Source of the DNA: DATMBF01 sp035559595
Lineage (GTDB): Bacteria; Bacteroidota; Ignavibacteria; UBA10030
Assembly (NCBI GenBank): GCA_035559595.1
Contig: DATMBF010000005.1
Span: forward strand, 62,001 to 126,000
Direction of reading: 5' to 3'
DNA length: 64,000 nt
Below are positions 51,934-60,474 of this stretch, one piece after another. The position numbers and the translations under genes are program-made. Numbering within the stretch: the first letter of the stretch is position 1; each line of letters opens with the position of its first letter. The notes below the pieces were generated by a model. It was not told where the DNA came from and searched no databases. It was given only the letters and a program-made list of their open reading frames with translations.

Positions 51934-53603
51934 CGGTTTCCTTCTTGCGACCAGGCAGGACCCTCGCAGGTACACAGCGTGCGAATGAATCGAACGAGAC
52001 TCCAGATCTGCTCGCGGGTAAGTGTCTTTCCAAAGGCGGGCATAAAATGACTTTTGCCAAGAACTCTACCGCCACCATAAATTCCATCAAAAAGCGTGTC
52101 GTCGCTTCGCACCGACATGACAGAAGGATCCGAGTGTTTTGCGGGTTGCACAGGGAGGTAGCGGGCGTTAAATCCGTCTCCGTTGCCTCGCAGACCATGA
52201 CACGGTGAGCAATAATGCGTGTAAAGGCGCCCGGCTTCGGTTGTGTCAGGTCGGCCGGGATTTCCATGATCGATGATGTTGAGTTGTGGAAGATGTTGAG
52301 GTTTCTTGTCGCGCGTTGATAAAAACGTAGCGAGCAATTCGACATCCGACTTCGGCAATGGGAGGGCAGGCATGGCACTCTCATGAACCGTGCCCTGAGG
52401 ATCCTTGATTATTCGGTAAACAAAGGTCGGTTGAAGTCTCGGCTTGAGCGAAGAAAGGTCCGGGCCAACCATTCCTCCCTTACCATCGAAGCGGTGGCAG
52501 CCGAAGCAGGGAAGTTGCGTGCGTAAGATGTTCTCTGCTTTGCGTTGAGAGAATGGCGAAAGACGAGTGGGGGTAAACGTCGCGTCGACATCGCTCTTGA
52601 GCGAAGCGAGGTGTGATGTGAGCGTTTCCAGTTCATCGGTTGTGAGGTCATAAGAGGGCATTCTGCTGCCGGTTCCCGGATGAAAACCGAAAGGCCGGAT
52701 CGTGTGCGGTTGTGCGAGGTATGACCGAAGCCATGTCTGATGGACACGAGAGCCTTCTGTGCTTAAATCCGGCGCGTTGTGCCGTTGATTCACTCCACGC
52801 ATTGCATGACACCCGCCGCAATTCTGAAACTCGAAAATCCTTGCTCCGTCTTCAGCGGTAACGGTCGGGTTCGCACTCCGAACTCTCTGGTATGCGACCT
52901 CCATTGTTTCACGTTCCTTTGCCCCAAAGCTCATCAGATAGCTAACCATAACCTGAATCTTGCTTCCTGCATCCTGAATCACCTCTTTCAACTCGTTCTT
53001 TTCCTGATCCTTGCTATAAACTTGCGCCGGCATTGGTGATCCGGGATCAAATGCCTGAGGCAACGCGAGGTATTGGACAAGCCAGTTTGCTTTCGCTCTC
53101 AAACCAACGCTGACCAAATCCAGAGCAATTGGTCCGCCCTGACCTTCGAGCTTGTGACAGAATGTGCATTTCAACTCATCGACGATCATCTTGCGGGCCT
53201 CGGCAGTACGAGGAGACTTGCGGTCCCACGACTGAACAATCGTGGGGAACGCCGGCAGGGGTTGGTCGGTTTTCAACCGTTCCTTCAAATACAACACTAA
53301 CGCCAGCCTCTCCCGCTCGGTTAACCGGAAGTTGGGCATTTGTGTCTTACCGATGTGCAAGCGCACTCGTTTGGGATTCCCAAGATAGTCAAAGAGATAC
53401 GCTTCTGGATAACGCAGCCCGGCGTAGCTCAACGATGGAGCTTTGGTTTCAATCTCAGCAGCAGGTTCAACCCCCGGATGACAGGCGCCACAGGCAAGCT
53501 CAGTCACAAGTTGGCGTGCAGATTGGGATTGGGCAGAAGGTGTCAATACGAACACAGCAATGAAGGCAATGGCGAAGTGAACAGACTTCACGAGGGGGAC
53601 CAC
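51930..53603 (-). CDS. Pentaheme c-type cytochrome of five tandem mono-heme domains
   Basis: 557 residues, GTG 53603 or GTG 53591 (the latter gives a cleaner signal peptide, VHFAIAFIAVFVLTPSAQS). Five CXXCH sites: CGACH (Cys38), CTFCH, CGGCH, CFGCH, CSPCH. Each is followed by a Met-Pro that could be the distal ligand: KTQMPNF, GSPMPAQ, GSRMPSY, ESAMPAL, SHFMPAF. This is five class I (cytochrome c-like) domains in tandem, unusual against the bis-His multihemes. Overlaps both neighbours in the operon. Confidence 0.92.
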   Translation of the reverse strand: MVPLVKSVHFAIAFIAVFVLTPSAQSQSARQLVTELACGACHPGVEPAAEIETKAPSLSYAGLRYPEAYLFDYLGNPKRVRLHIGKTQMPNFRLTERERLALVLYLKERLKTDQPLPAFPTIVQSWDRKSPRTAEARKMIVDELKCTFCHKLEGQGGPIALDLVSVGLRAKANWLVQYLALPQAFDPGSPMPAQVYSKDQEKNELKEVIQDAGSKIQVMVSYLMSFGAKERETMEVAYQRVRSANPTVTAEDGARIFEFQNCGGCHAMRGVNQRHNAPDLSTEGSRVHQTWLRSYLAQPHTIRPFGFHPGTGSRMPSYDLTTDELETLTSHLASLKSDVDATFTPTRLSPFSQRKAENILRTQLPCFGCHRFDGKGGMVGPDLSSLKPRLQPTFVYRIIKDPQGTVHESAMPALPLPKSDVELLATFLSTRDKKPQHLPQLNIIDHGNPGRPDTTEAGRLYTHYCSPCHGLRGNGDGFNARYLPVQPAKHSDPSVMSVRSDDTLFDGIYGGGRVLGKSHFMPAFGKTLTREQIWSLVRFIRTLCTCEGPAWSQEGNR

Positions 53604-54151
53604 TAGAAGGTGAATGTCAGATCGGTATTTCCAAGACTGGAGAGGAAGTCTTGCATCAGTCCCCCATTCCTAATAATGACAATACTGTAGTCGTTGAACC
53701 GGCCGTTGATCCCGTAGGTCCATCGTGTGAAGATGATTTCACCAGTTGACGTGAACTTCTTTGGATACCTGACTGGCTCGAGGCGGAAGTCTGGCTGAAG
53801 GTTCGGGTTTGAATCTACCCAAGCAAGGAGGCCTCGATTTCCAGATCGATCGGCGGGTAAATCCATTCGGAATGTTCTTGTAGCTGTCGTGCCCGAGATC
53901 GTTTTGGTTGAAAGAAAAGCGTAGGGGGGAGAAACGTCGAATGAGTCTACTACTTCAAGTGTATTAAAGACAGCAAAATCCGAGACAAAAGCGAGGATCA
54001 CATCCTTTGTGGCAAGTGAGTCCGGAAGTTGAATTGACCCCGAGACAGTTGTGATCTCGGGCTCTTCTGGTTGTTCGTCTTGTTGTAAACAACCGCCGGA
54101 GCGAAGTGCGAGAACGAAAAGAATCAGAAGAAAGATCCTTACATGCCACAT
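53603..54151 (-). CDS. Exported protein of unknown function, cytochrome operon
   Basis: 182 residues from ATG 54151 (GTG 54160 alternative). N-terminal hydrophobic segment (IFLLILFVLALRSGGC), possibly a lipobox with Cys at 21, followed by a beta-rich domain of ~140 residues (VSGSIQLPDSLATKDVILAF, RTFRMDLPADRSGNRGLLAW, IIFTRWTYGINGRFNDYSIV). No cofactor motif seen. It overlaps the pentaheme start by a base and follows amidohydrolase A after ~42 bases, so it is in the same unit. No family recognised. Confidence 0.7.
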   Translation of the reverse strand: MWHVRIFLLILFVLALRSGGCLQQDEQPEEPEITTVSGSIQLPDSLATKDVILAFVSDFAVFNTLEVVDSFDVSPPYAFLSTKTISGTTATRTFRMDLPADRSGNRGLLAWVDSNPNLQPDFRLEPVRYPKKFTSTGEIIFTRWTYGINGRFNDYSIVIIRNGGLMQDFLSSLGNTDLTFTF

Positions 54152-54193
54152 AACGACCACTCAGAATGTTTGTCGCCGGTGGTAGAACCAGGA

Positions 54194-55411
54194 CTATTTA
54201 CAAGTTTCAGAAATGATCTGACCGTTGATGAGTACGCCGCACACATGGCTTGTATATTCGAACGGGTCTCCGTCAAACAGAACGACATCGGCATCTTTGC
54301 CGGCTTCCAGCGACCCAATACGCTTATCGACCCCAAGAATCTTGGCCGCGTCGATGGTGATCGAGGCGAGTGCGTCCTCGTGCGAAAGTCCGTTTGCTGC
54401 AGCAATTGCAGCTTCATACAGAATTACCCGGACACGTGGAACGTAGCCTTCAAATCCACTCTGGAGTGCGAAGGGGATTCCTGCAGATTTTAGCTTGGCC
54501 GCCGTTTCGAATGATGCGTTTCTGGTATCCCCTGCCGTTCGCACCATTGTCGGGTGCAGAATCACGGGAACACTGGCGTTTTTGATTTCGTCGAGGATGA
54601 GGTAGCTTTCCGCTGCCCCATCGAGGATGGGTCTGAAGTTAAACTCCTTTGCAAGTCGCAGCACAGCCAGAATGTCGGTGGCACGGTGAGCAGTAAACAA
54701 AGCTTTTACCTCACCGGCGAGAACTTTCGCAAGCATTTCTGATTTCAAATCTCTCGCGGGGCGCTTTTCAGGATCCTTATTCTGCATCTTTTTCGCATAA
54801 TCTTGGGCTTTCAGGAACTCGTTTCGGATCATTGCCACGCTTTTGGCCCGTGTTCCGGGTGAGCGGAAGTTGTTGCTGACCGATTCGCCAAGTGTGAACG
54901 CAATCATTCCAGTGGGATCGACCAGGGCCTCTGAAACCGTATTCCCAACAGTTTTCACGACAATAGTCGAGCCACTCGCAAGTGCACCTGGACCGTGCCC
55001 TGTGTTAACCGTTGTGACGCCTAGATTGCGGACCCAATTCACAAGCTGTTCGCGCGGATTATAGGCGTCGATAGCACGAAGCTCCGGCTGCATTGGATCG
55101 GATTTCTCCAATTGCATCTGGTCGTGGGGCACGTTGTAAATTCCGGCCAGGCCGACTGTTGTATGGGCATCGACGAGACCCGGTGTTACCACTTTTGCTG
55201 TTAGAACTCTGTATTCCGACGGAATCGTAACTTGGGCAGCAGCCCCAACGTGTTCGATCTTGTTTCCGGAAATCAACACAACGCCATTCTGAAGAGGTGC
55301 TCCCGCCATCGTGTAAACAATTTCTCCTCGAATCGCTATTTGAGAATGCAGAATTTCGGAAGAAGGGAGGAGTAGGAGACTGACCATGAATACCATTTGA
55401 CGGATTCTCAT
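54194..55411 (-). CDS. Amidohydrolase-fold protein lacking metal ligands (pseudoenzyme)
   Basis: 405 residues, signal peptide (VFMVSLLLLPSSEILHSQ), ATGA overlap with the upstream paralogue. It has the same fold and landmarks (VVTPGLVDAH, NNFRSPGTRAKSVAMIRNEF, KRIGSLEAGKDADVVLFDGDP), but the HxH site reads HTT, the HH pair reads DG (RPILDGAAESY), and the HTDD site reads QSGFE. Every expected metal ligand I can align is replaced except the first His. It is likely a non-catalytic partner of the neighbouring amidohydrolase, as is known in some paired families. Confidence 0.88.
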   Translation of the reverse strand: MRIRQMVFMVSLLLLPSSEILHSQIAIRGEIVYTMAGAPLQNGVVLISGNKIEHVGAAAQVTIPSEYRVLTAKVVTPGLVDAHTTVGLAGIYNVPHDQMQLEKSDPMQPELRAIDAYNPREQLVNWVRNLGVTTVNTGHGPGALASGSTIVVKTVGNTVSEALVDPTGMIAFTLGESVSNNFRSPGTRAKSVAMIRNEFLKAQDYAKKMQNKDPEKRPARDLKSEMLAKVLAGEVKALFTAHRATDILAVLRLAKEFNFRPILDGAAESYLILDEIKNASVPVILHPTMVRTAGDTRNASFETAAKLKSAGIPFALQSGFEGYVPRVRVILYEAAIAAANGLSHEDALASITIDAAKILGVDKRIGSLEAGKDADVVLFDGDPFEYTSHVCGVLINGQIISETCK

Positions 55412-56709
55412 TGGTCACCTCCTTCGCAAGCATCGCCAAGAAAGCCATCACGAAACACTTCATAGCCACCGGTCGAATACTTTCTGTCGTCTGGATTCAA
55501 CCGGTCGTAGACCTTCTTTCCTTCAACCCATGTTTGCTCAACATGCGTGTATGTGCTGAGAGGATCGCCGGAGAGAATGATGAAGTCGGCATCCTTGCCC
55601 GGTTTCAGCGATCCGATTCGTTTGTCGAGATCCATCATTTTTGCACCGGCGAGTGTAAGCGCTTCGAGGGCTTTCTCTCGCGACATTCCCGCTCTCACAC
55701 CAAATGCGGCAGCTCGAAGAAAAAGCCGTGAATCCGTAACTCCATCGTCAGTATGGTATCCCACGAGTGCTCCGGCCTTCTCGAGTGCGGCGCCGTTTTC
55801 GTAACTGATATCCACCGCTTCGAGTTTTCCCCCCGGAGAATCCAGAACGATAATGGAAGAAGGAACTCCGGCAGCAGCAATCTCTTTTGCCACCTTCCAT
55901 GCCTCACTGACGTGGTGCAACACCACGCGGAACCCAAACTCCTGCTTTAACCGAAGGACTGTGAGAATATCCTCCTGCTTGTGCGTATGATGATGCACAA
56001 TGCGTTTTCCATCGAGGACCTGAACAAGTGCCTCCATGTCAAGCTCACGCTTCGGCATCTTTTCCGGATTTCCTTTGGCGGCCTGGACTCTCGCTCGATA
56101 CTCTTGTGCTTTCACAAAAAGCTGTCGAATCATCGCGGCAGATTTTGCTCGTGTTCCCGGAAACGGTTTTTCGCGAATAGAGTTCGTGCCGTTTGCCATT
56201 TTCATCCCGCCGCAGATGTCGTTGAGAGGATCGGTACAAAACAACATGTCGTTGATCGTGTTCGCACCTGCGCGGAGCTTGAGATAAACCGTCTGACCAC
56301 TCATCAAGTGTCCCGACCCGGGCATGACATTCACGCTGGTAATTCCACCGGCCAGAGCTTTCTTAAAATAGTCGTGTCGTGGATCGACAGCATCGAGAAT
56401 CCTCACATCGGGATGGGTTGCTGCGGATTGATCGCCACCGGATCCTCCACCGATGTGGGAGTGGGTGTCGACAAGTCCGGGCATAATGACTTTGCCTGTC
56501 ACGTCCCGTACTTCGGCGTCTGACGGAATACTCACACCGCCGGATTTTCCAACAGCAGTGATGATCCCGCCTTTGAGGATAAGGATTCCGTTTTCAATCG
56601 CTGGTCCTTCGATGGGATAAACCGTAGCTCCGCGAAATGCTATTGGTTTGTCTTGAGCGAAGCACAGGATGGAGATGAAAAGCAAAGGAGCAAGGAATCT
56701 CAAGCTCAT
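55408..56709 (-). CDS. Secreted amidohydrolase with intact metal site
   Basis: 433 residues from ATG 56709, with GGAGA upstream. Signal peptide (FLAPLLFISILCFAQ), then HSH in GLVDTHSHIGGG, His pair in FRVVLHHVSEAW, and HTDDG in ALVGYHTDDGVTDSR, consistent with a binuclear metal amidohydrolase. The region IREKPFPGTRAKSAAMIRQL is shared with the downstream paralogue. Typical relatives are exported imidazolonepropionase-like or peptide/amide hydrolases. First gene of the unit that runs to the cytochromes; preceded by the promoter at 56760-56788. Confidence 0.9.
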   Translation of the reverse strand: MSLRFLAPLLFISILCFAQDKPIAFRGATVYPIEGPAIENGILILKGGIITAVGKSGGVSIPSDAEVRDVTGKVIMPGLVDTHSHIGGGSGGDQSAATHPDVRILDAVDPRHDYFKKALAGGITSVNVMPGSGHLMSGQTVYLKLRAGANTINDMLFCTDPLNDICGGMKMANGTNSIREKPFPGTRAKSAAMIRQLFVKAQEYRARVQAAKGNPEKMPKRELDMEALVQVLDGKRIVHHHTHKQEDILTVLRLKQEFGFRVVLHHVSEAWKVAKEIAAAGVPSSIIVLDSPGGKLEAVDISYENGAALEKAGALVGYHTDDGVTDSRLFLRAAAFGVRAGMSREKALEALTLAGAKMMDLDKRIGSLKPGKDADFIILSGDPLSTYTHVEQTWVEGKKVYDRLNPDDRKYSTGGYEVFRDGFLGDACEGGDQ

Positions 56710-56759
56710 GAAGAGTCTCCTTCTTTTGGTGGGCATTTCAGGGCAAGTTTGCGTCGAAG

Positions 56760-56788
56760 AAAGTAACGACAATCAACTGATGAGTCAA
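56760..56788 (-). promoter_or_regulatory. Predicted promoter of the amidohydrolase-cytochrome operon
   Basis: Minus-strand TTGACT (56788-56783) and TACTTT (56765-56760) are 17 bases apart, about 50 bases upstream of the first gene. No further promoter of similar quality was found between the six genes. Confidence 0.55.
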
Positions 56789-56911
56789 GAGGGAAATCGC
56801 AAACGCATTGAGCCAATGAGAGTCGGAAGAATTAAGTCTGTGATCACTTTGTTCGCACGCCTTCCGGGCATCTGACGGTTTGATTTCACCACAGAGAGAC
56901 AACGAGCAGGG

Positions 56912-58069
56912 TCAGGTCCTGCCAGCATGAATGACATCTTTTCCAAACTTCTTTCGTAGTTCATCCACTGCGACAAGAGCTTGCGATCGCTTGGATTCCG
57001 CAGGGAAAAGTGAAGGTTCGGTGAAGTTTTGATCCACGAAATGGGAAAGCCGTACCCCCACCAGCCGAAGCGGCAGCTTTCGGGTGTAGCCTTCGGCAAG
57101 CAATTCTCGAACTGTCCGAAAGATTCGTGGATCGTCGTTGGTGGGGGAAATGGTCCTTGCTCTGCTGATCGTCTTGAAGTCGGAGTATCTCAACTTCACC
57201 GTAACAGTTCGGGCTTTCCATTGCTTTGCTCGGATGCTTGAACAGAGATGTTCTACCATTGCGAAGAGCCGCTCCTCCAGATCCGCTCGGTCTCTTGTGT
57301 CACTCGCAAATGTTTCCTCATGGCTGATGCTTTTCCGAATGTGGTCTGCATGTACGGTCTGACTTCCCCCACCTTGGACCACTCGATGAAGCCAGATTCC
57401 TCGTGAACCAAGAAGGTTTTCGAGGCGCTCCAATGAAACGGCTTGCAGATCAGCCACTGTTTGGAATCCCTTCTTCTTGAGATAGGCCTCCGTCTTTTTG
57501 CCTACGCCGGGAATAACTTCAATCGGCAGCGGAGCGAGGAAGGAGCGCTCTTGTCCGGCAGGAATTATGCAGAGTCCGTTGGGTTTGACTGTTCCTGCAG
57601 CGATCTTGGCTATGGTCTTGTTCGCCGCCAGCGAAAACGTGCAGGGAAGTTGAAACTCATCCCACACGAGCTTTTTGAGTTTTGCCATCAATCCCGGCAA
57701 ATCATGGTTATACATTGACTCGCAGCCGGTCAAATCCATGTACATCTCGTCGATTGACGCACGTTCAACAATGGGTGCAAAGTCGAGCATTCGTTTGTAG
57801 AGTCTCTGCGAGTAATCTGAATATGCGTTGTAATCTCCACGAACTACGATAAGCGAGGGGCAGAGTCGCAGTGCCTGTCCCGTCGGCATCGCAGAGCGAA
57901 CACCGAAGGCACGAGCTTCGTAGGAGGCCGAGGCTACAACGCCGCGTCCGGAGGGAGTGCCGCCGACAACAACAGGTTTTCCGATGAGGTCGGGATTCTT
58001 GATGCGCTCAACAGAGACAAAGAAGCAATCGAGATCGAGATGGGCAATATGCGTCTGGGGGTGGGACAT
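56912..58069 (-). CDS. dinB: DNA polymerase IV
   Basis: 385 residues of Y-family polymerase: HLDLDCFFVSVE and SIDEMYMD carry the catalytic acids, KPVVVGG and YEARAFGVRSAMP lie in the fingers/palm, PGVGKKTEAYLKKKGFQTVADLQ is the helix-hairpin-helix thumb region, and the little-finger domain includes SHEETFASDTRD. It performs error-prone lesion bypass. No beta-clamp motif was identified with confidence at the C-terminus. Its own promoter is predicted at 58084-58112, giving a very short leader. Confidence 0.95.
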   Translation of the reverse strand: MSHPQTHIAHLDLDCFFVSVERIKNPDLIGKPVVVGGTPSGRGVVASASYEARAFGVRSAMPTGQALRLCPSLIVVRGDYNAYSDYSQRLYKRMLDFAPIVERASIDEMYMDLTGCESMYNHDLPGLMAKLKKLVWDEFQLPCTFSLAANKTIAKIAAGTVKPNGLCIIPAGQERSFLAPLPIEVIPGVGKKTEAYLKKKGFQTVADLQAVSLERLENLLGSRGIWLHRVVQGGGSQTVHADHIRKSISHEETFASDTRDRADLEERLFAMVEHLCSSIRAKQWKARTVTVKLRYSDFKTISRARTISPTNDDPRIFRTVRELLAEGYTRKLPLRLVGVRLSHFVDQNFTEPSLFPAESKRSQALVAVDELRKKFGKDVIHAGRT

Positions 58070-58083
58070 CGAAGGGTTGGGCT

Positions 58084-58112
58084 AACGTACGAGATTGTTG
58101 GGTTGCCCGCAA
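58084..58112 (-). promoter_or_regulatory. Predicted promoter of dinB
   Basis: Minus-strand TTGCGG (58112-58107) and TACGTT (58089-58084), 17-base spacer; the expected start site is only ~8 bases before the ATG at 58069. No LexA-like box was recognised. Confidence 0.45.
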
Positions 58113-58204
58113 GAGTTGGCTGACTCCTCATGCGAAGGCCCCCCGGCCGAAGGAATCACAAGCGGCGGAAGGCCTTTGAGAAACCGCATTTCTATCCAGA
58201 GGAC

Positions 58205-58291
58205 TTCTCAAAAACAGCTAATCCGAAAAGGTCCCCCCCTGACGGCGATCGCCGAGGATCCCATCTGAGACACGATGTTAGTTTTTGAGAA
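58205..58291. repeat. Inverted-repeat element, possibly MITE-like
   Basis: TTCTCAAAAAC (58205-58215) is repeated inverted as GTTTTTGAGAA (58281-58291), with an added TAA/TTA inside, bounding 87 bases that contain GGCGATCGCC (58244-58253) and a C-run. No target-site duplication is evident. It lies between dinB and fkpA in a 234-base gap without genes; other copies would be needed to call it mobile. Confidence 0.4.
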
Positions 58292-58303
58292 CACTCCGAA
58301 GTT

Positions 58304-58993
58304 TCATTGAATCGAAATCAACTCAACCTCGAAGATCAATGTTGAATTCGGGGGAATCACCTGTCCAGCACCCCGTTCGCCAAAGCCCAGTTCAGCAGGA
58401 ATGAATATCTGCCATTTTGAGCCAACCGGCATCAATTGCAAGGCCTCTGACCAGCCCGGGATAACACTGTTGACTTCAAAAGTCGCCGGCGAACCTTTCT
58501 TGTACGAGTTATCAAACTCGATCCCGTCAATGAACGTCCCCTTGTAATGGACCGTGACGGTTTGCGTTGCCGTTGGCTTCTTTCCCTTTCCTGCAACGAT
58601 AATCTTGTATTGCAATCCGCTCGGTAATGTGACAATTCCTTGTTTCTTCTTGTTCTCCGCAAGAAAAGCATCTCCGTCTTTCTTGTTCTTCTCACCCATG
58701 GTACGAATGGACTCGTCTCGTTTTGCCGCGAGTTCCTGTTGCAGCGAAACGAGCAAAGCATGCGCGGTCTCATCGGAGATCATCTGTGTTGAATCCTCCA
58801 AAAAATCTCTGAACGCCTGCCCGAGAACCGCTGCGTCGACGTCAAAACCCTGTTGCTTCAGGGTCTTGGCAATGTCGAGACCGAGACTGTAGCTAAGGCT
58901 ATCTTTCCGTGTTTTAAGTTCGGTCTTGTTTTGAGTTTGGGTTTGACAGGCAAAGAGGAGAGTGCAGAATACTGCACCAACAATGGCTTTCAT
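58304..58993 (-). CDS. FKBP-type peptidyl-prolyl isomerase lipoprotein
   Basis: 229 residues from ATG 58993, after AAGGG; ATG 58999 two codons earlier is possible. Lipobox LLFAC (Cys16), a helical FkpA/Mip N-terminal dimerisation region (SYSLGLDIAKTLKQQGFDVD), then the FKBP domain (GLQYKIIVAGKGKKPTATQ, VTVHYKGTFIDGIEFDNSY, VIPGWSEALQLMPVGSKWQI, ELGFGERGAG). It folds or refolds exported proteins at the periplasmic membrane face. Confidence 0.93.
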   Translation of the reverse strand: MKAIVGAVFCTLLFACQTQTQNKTELKTRKDSLSYSLGLDIAKTLKQQGFDVDAAVLGQAFRDFLEDSTQMISDETAHALLVSLQQELAAKRDESIRTMGEKNKKDGDAFLAENKKKQGIVTLPSGLQYKIIVAGKGKKPTATQTVTVHYKGTFIDGIEFDNSYKKGSPATFEVNSVIPGWSEALQLMPVGSKWQIFIPAELGFGERGAGQVIPPNSTLIFEVELISIQ

Positions 58994-59013
58994 GTGCATC
59001 CCTTTTTGAAAAT

Positions 59014-59046
59014 GAAAAACCGAGCCGGGCCCTTCCCGACTCGGTT
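59014..59046 (-). terminator. Intrinsic terminator after DUF2238 gene
   Basis: AACCGAGCCGGG (59018-59029) pairs with CCCG-a-CTCGGTT (59035-59046); on the minus strand the stem is followed by a run of T (complement of 59015-59019). It separates the DUF2238 gene from fkpA. If fkpA is transcribed from further upstream, it would act as an attenuator. Confidence 0.7.
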
Positions 59047-59091
59047 GATTCAAAGTACTTCTATTTCTGCTCAAATCAAAGGACGGACAAC

Positions 59092-59769
59092 CTATGCAGC
59101 CGGTCCGAAGGGAGTCGAATACTCCGGAACATGCGGTTTCTTCCGAAGCGTTCGAACCACTCCCGTTGCTACCATGCAGAGGATGGCTCCCAATGCTGCG
59201 AGGGCCATATCTTTCTGAGCGTCCCAGATATCTCCTTGGGTCCCCAGATATGCATCTCCTGCTTCCGGACTGACGATGACCGCAACGATCATCTCAATGA
59301 CTTCATAACCGCCGCTGAACGCAAGGGTCACATCAAAAGGAAGATAATAAGCGAAGAATCCTTTCGTGCGGGCTACTCGAAGGAAGATCTCACGAATCGG
59401 ATAAGCCATCAGAAGGCCAAAGCTGAAGTGGACGACTCGATCGAAATGATTCCGATCAAAGCCGAACCAATCCTGCATCCAGAATCCGATCGGTGTTTCG
59501 GCGTAGGTGTAGTGTGCTCCGATAGCGTGGAGGGTCATGAAGATTGTGATCAGGGTGTACGAAAGATCGGAGAGAGGGAATTGACGGTACGTGAGGATGA
59601 GTGCAGGGAGGAAGAGAATCACCAAGATATTCTCCAGCATCCAATCGATTGGATAGACGGGATTGATTGCAGTGACAATCCAGACCAACACATAGAGGAC
59701 GAGCAGAACTTGCTGCAGTCGGTTCTGACGAAAGTTTGCCGTGATGCGCATGGTGGAAGTCGTAAACAT
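59092..59769 (-). CDS. DUF2238 membrane protein (YjdF-like)
   Basis: 225 residues from ATG 59769, preceded by GAGG at good spacing. Six transmembrane helices; the sequence NHFDRVVHFSFGLLMAYPIREI with a conserved His pair and SGGYEVIEMIVAVIVSPEAGDAYLGTQGDIWDAQKDM near the C-terminus are the family core. The function is unknown. Transcribed divergently from the thioredoxin-like gene. Confidence 0.9.
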   Translation of the reverse strand: MFTTSTMRITANFRQNRLQQVLLVLYVLVWIVTAINPVYPIDWMLENILVILFLPALILTYRQFPLSDLSYTLITIFMTLHAIGAHYTYAETPIGFWMQDWFGFDRNHFDRVVHFSFGLLMAYPIREIFLRVARTKGFFAYYLPFDVTLAFSGGYEVIEMIVAVIVSPEAGDAYLGTQGDIWDAQKDMALAALGAILCMVATGVVRTLRKKPHVPEYSTPFGPAA

Positions 59770-59819
59770 CTGATGATCCTCGTGCAAAAAATTGTTTGTT
59801 TTGTTATTTTGAAAGAGCC

Positions 59820-59848
59820 AATCTAATGATCGGCGTGGAGTGAATCAA
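59820..59848 (-). promoter_or_regulatory. Predicted promoter of the DUF2238 gene
   Basis: Minus-strand TTGATT (59848-59843) and TAGATT (59825-59820), 17-base spacer. The divergent plus-strand gene at 59871 must have its promoter in the same 100 bases; TCTAAT at 59822-59827 is a candidate -10 for it but lacks a clear -35. Confidence 0.5.
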
Positions 59849-59870
59849 CTTAATCTGAGGAGGAGCATGT

Positions 59871-60431
59871 ATGGCCGTCGAATCGATAGAGATCCCATTA
59901 AAAACCAAGATGCCGTCGTTCGAGCTACCTGACCCGGATGGAACAATGTATCGTGGAAAAGATCTGTACGGTCCAAAAGGATTGCTGGTCATCTTCTCGT
60001 GCAACCATTGTCCGTACGCGCGAGCCGTTTGGCCTCGGACAATCAAGCTTGCGTCCTACGCCAAAGGGCTTGGCATCAACACCGTGGCGATCAACCCGAA
60101 CATTCATCCGGACTATCCGGAGGACAGGCCGGAAGTAATGAAACAGAAGATTAAGGAATGGGGGATTCCGTTTCCGTATCTCGTAGATGAGTCACAGCAG
60201 ATTGCTGCCGCTTTCAAAGCCCAGTGCACGCCAGATATCTACCTGTTCAATAGCAATCAAGAGCTTGTCTATCACGGCAGGGTGGATGATAACTGGCAGG
60301 ATGAGGCGAAGGTTACCCGCGAGGAGCTGAAGGATGCAATCACGAGTCTCGCACAGGGGAAACCGATACCGGAACAGCAATATCCCTCTCTTGGCTGTTC
60401 AATTAAATGGAGAGAGAATCCGTATACCTAA
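59871..60431 (+). CDS. Thioredoxin-fold redoxin with CNHCPY motif
   Basis: 186 residues, ATG after GAGGAGGAG (59857-59865). AhpC/TSA-like thioredoxin fold: FELPDPDGTMYRGKDLYGPK, catalytic FSCNHCPYARAVW (CxxC), INPNIHPDYPEDRPE and FKAQCTPDIYLFNSNQELVY. Cytoplasmic, no signal. Such proteins are annotated as thioredoxin-family peroxidases or reductases; the extra Cys near the C-terminus (SLGCSIKW) may be a resolving residue. It is a single-gene unit converging with the barrel-TPR gene. Confidence 0.9.
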   Translation: MAVESIEIPLKTKMPSFELPDPDGTMYRGKDLYGPKGLLVIFSCNHCPYARAVWPRTIKLASYAKGLGINTVAINPNIHPDYPEDRPEVMKQKIKEWGIPFPYLVDESQQIAAAFKAQCTPDIYLFNSNQELVYHGRVDDNWQDEAKVTREELKDAITSLAQGKPIPEQQYPSLGCSIKWRENPYT

Positions 60432-60474
60432 GGAAAAGGGAAGGTGAGATGTGATAGGCGAACGATGATGGGGT

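Noticed and set aside
53603..54151. Cytochrome or heme protein role for the unknown operon gene
   Set aside because: No CXXCH or other heme motif; only the operon position links it.
58244..58253. GGCGATCGCC as a HIP1-type palindrome
   Set aside because: A single occurrence in the window cannot be distinguished from chance.
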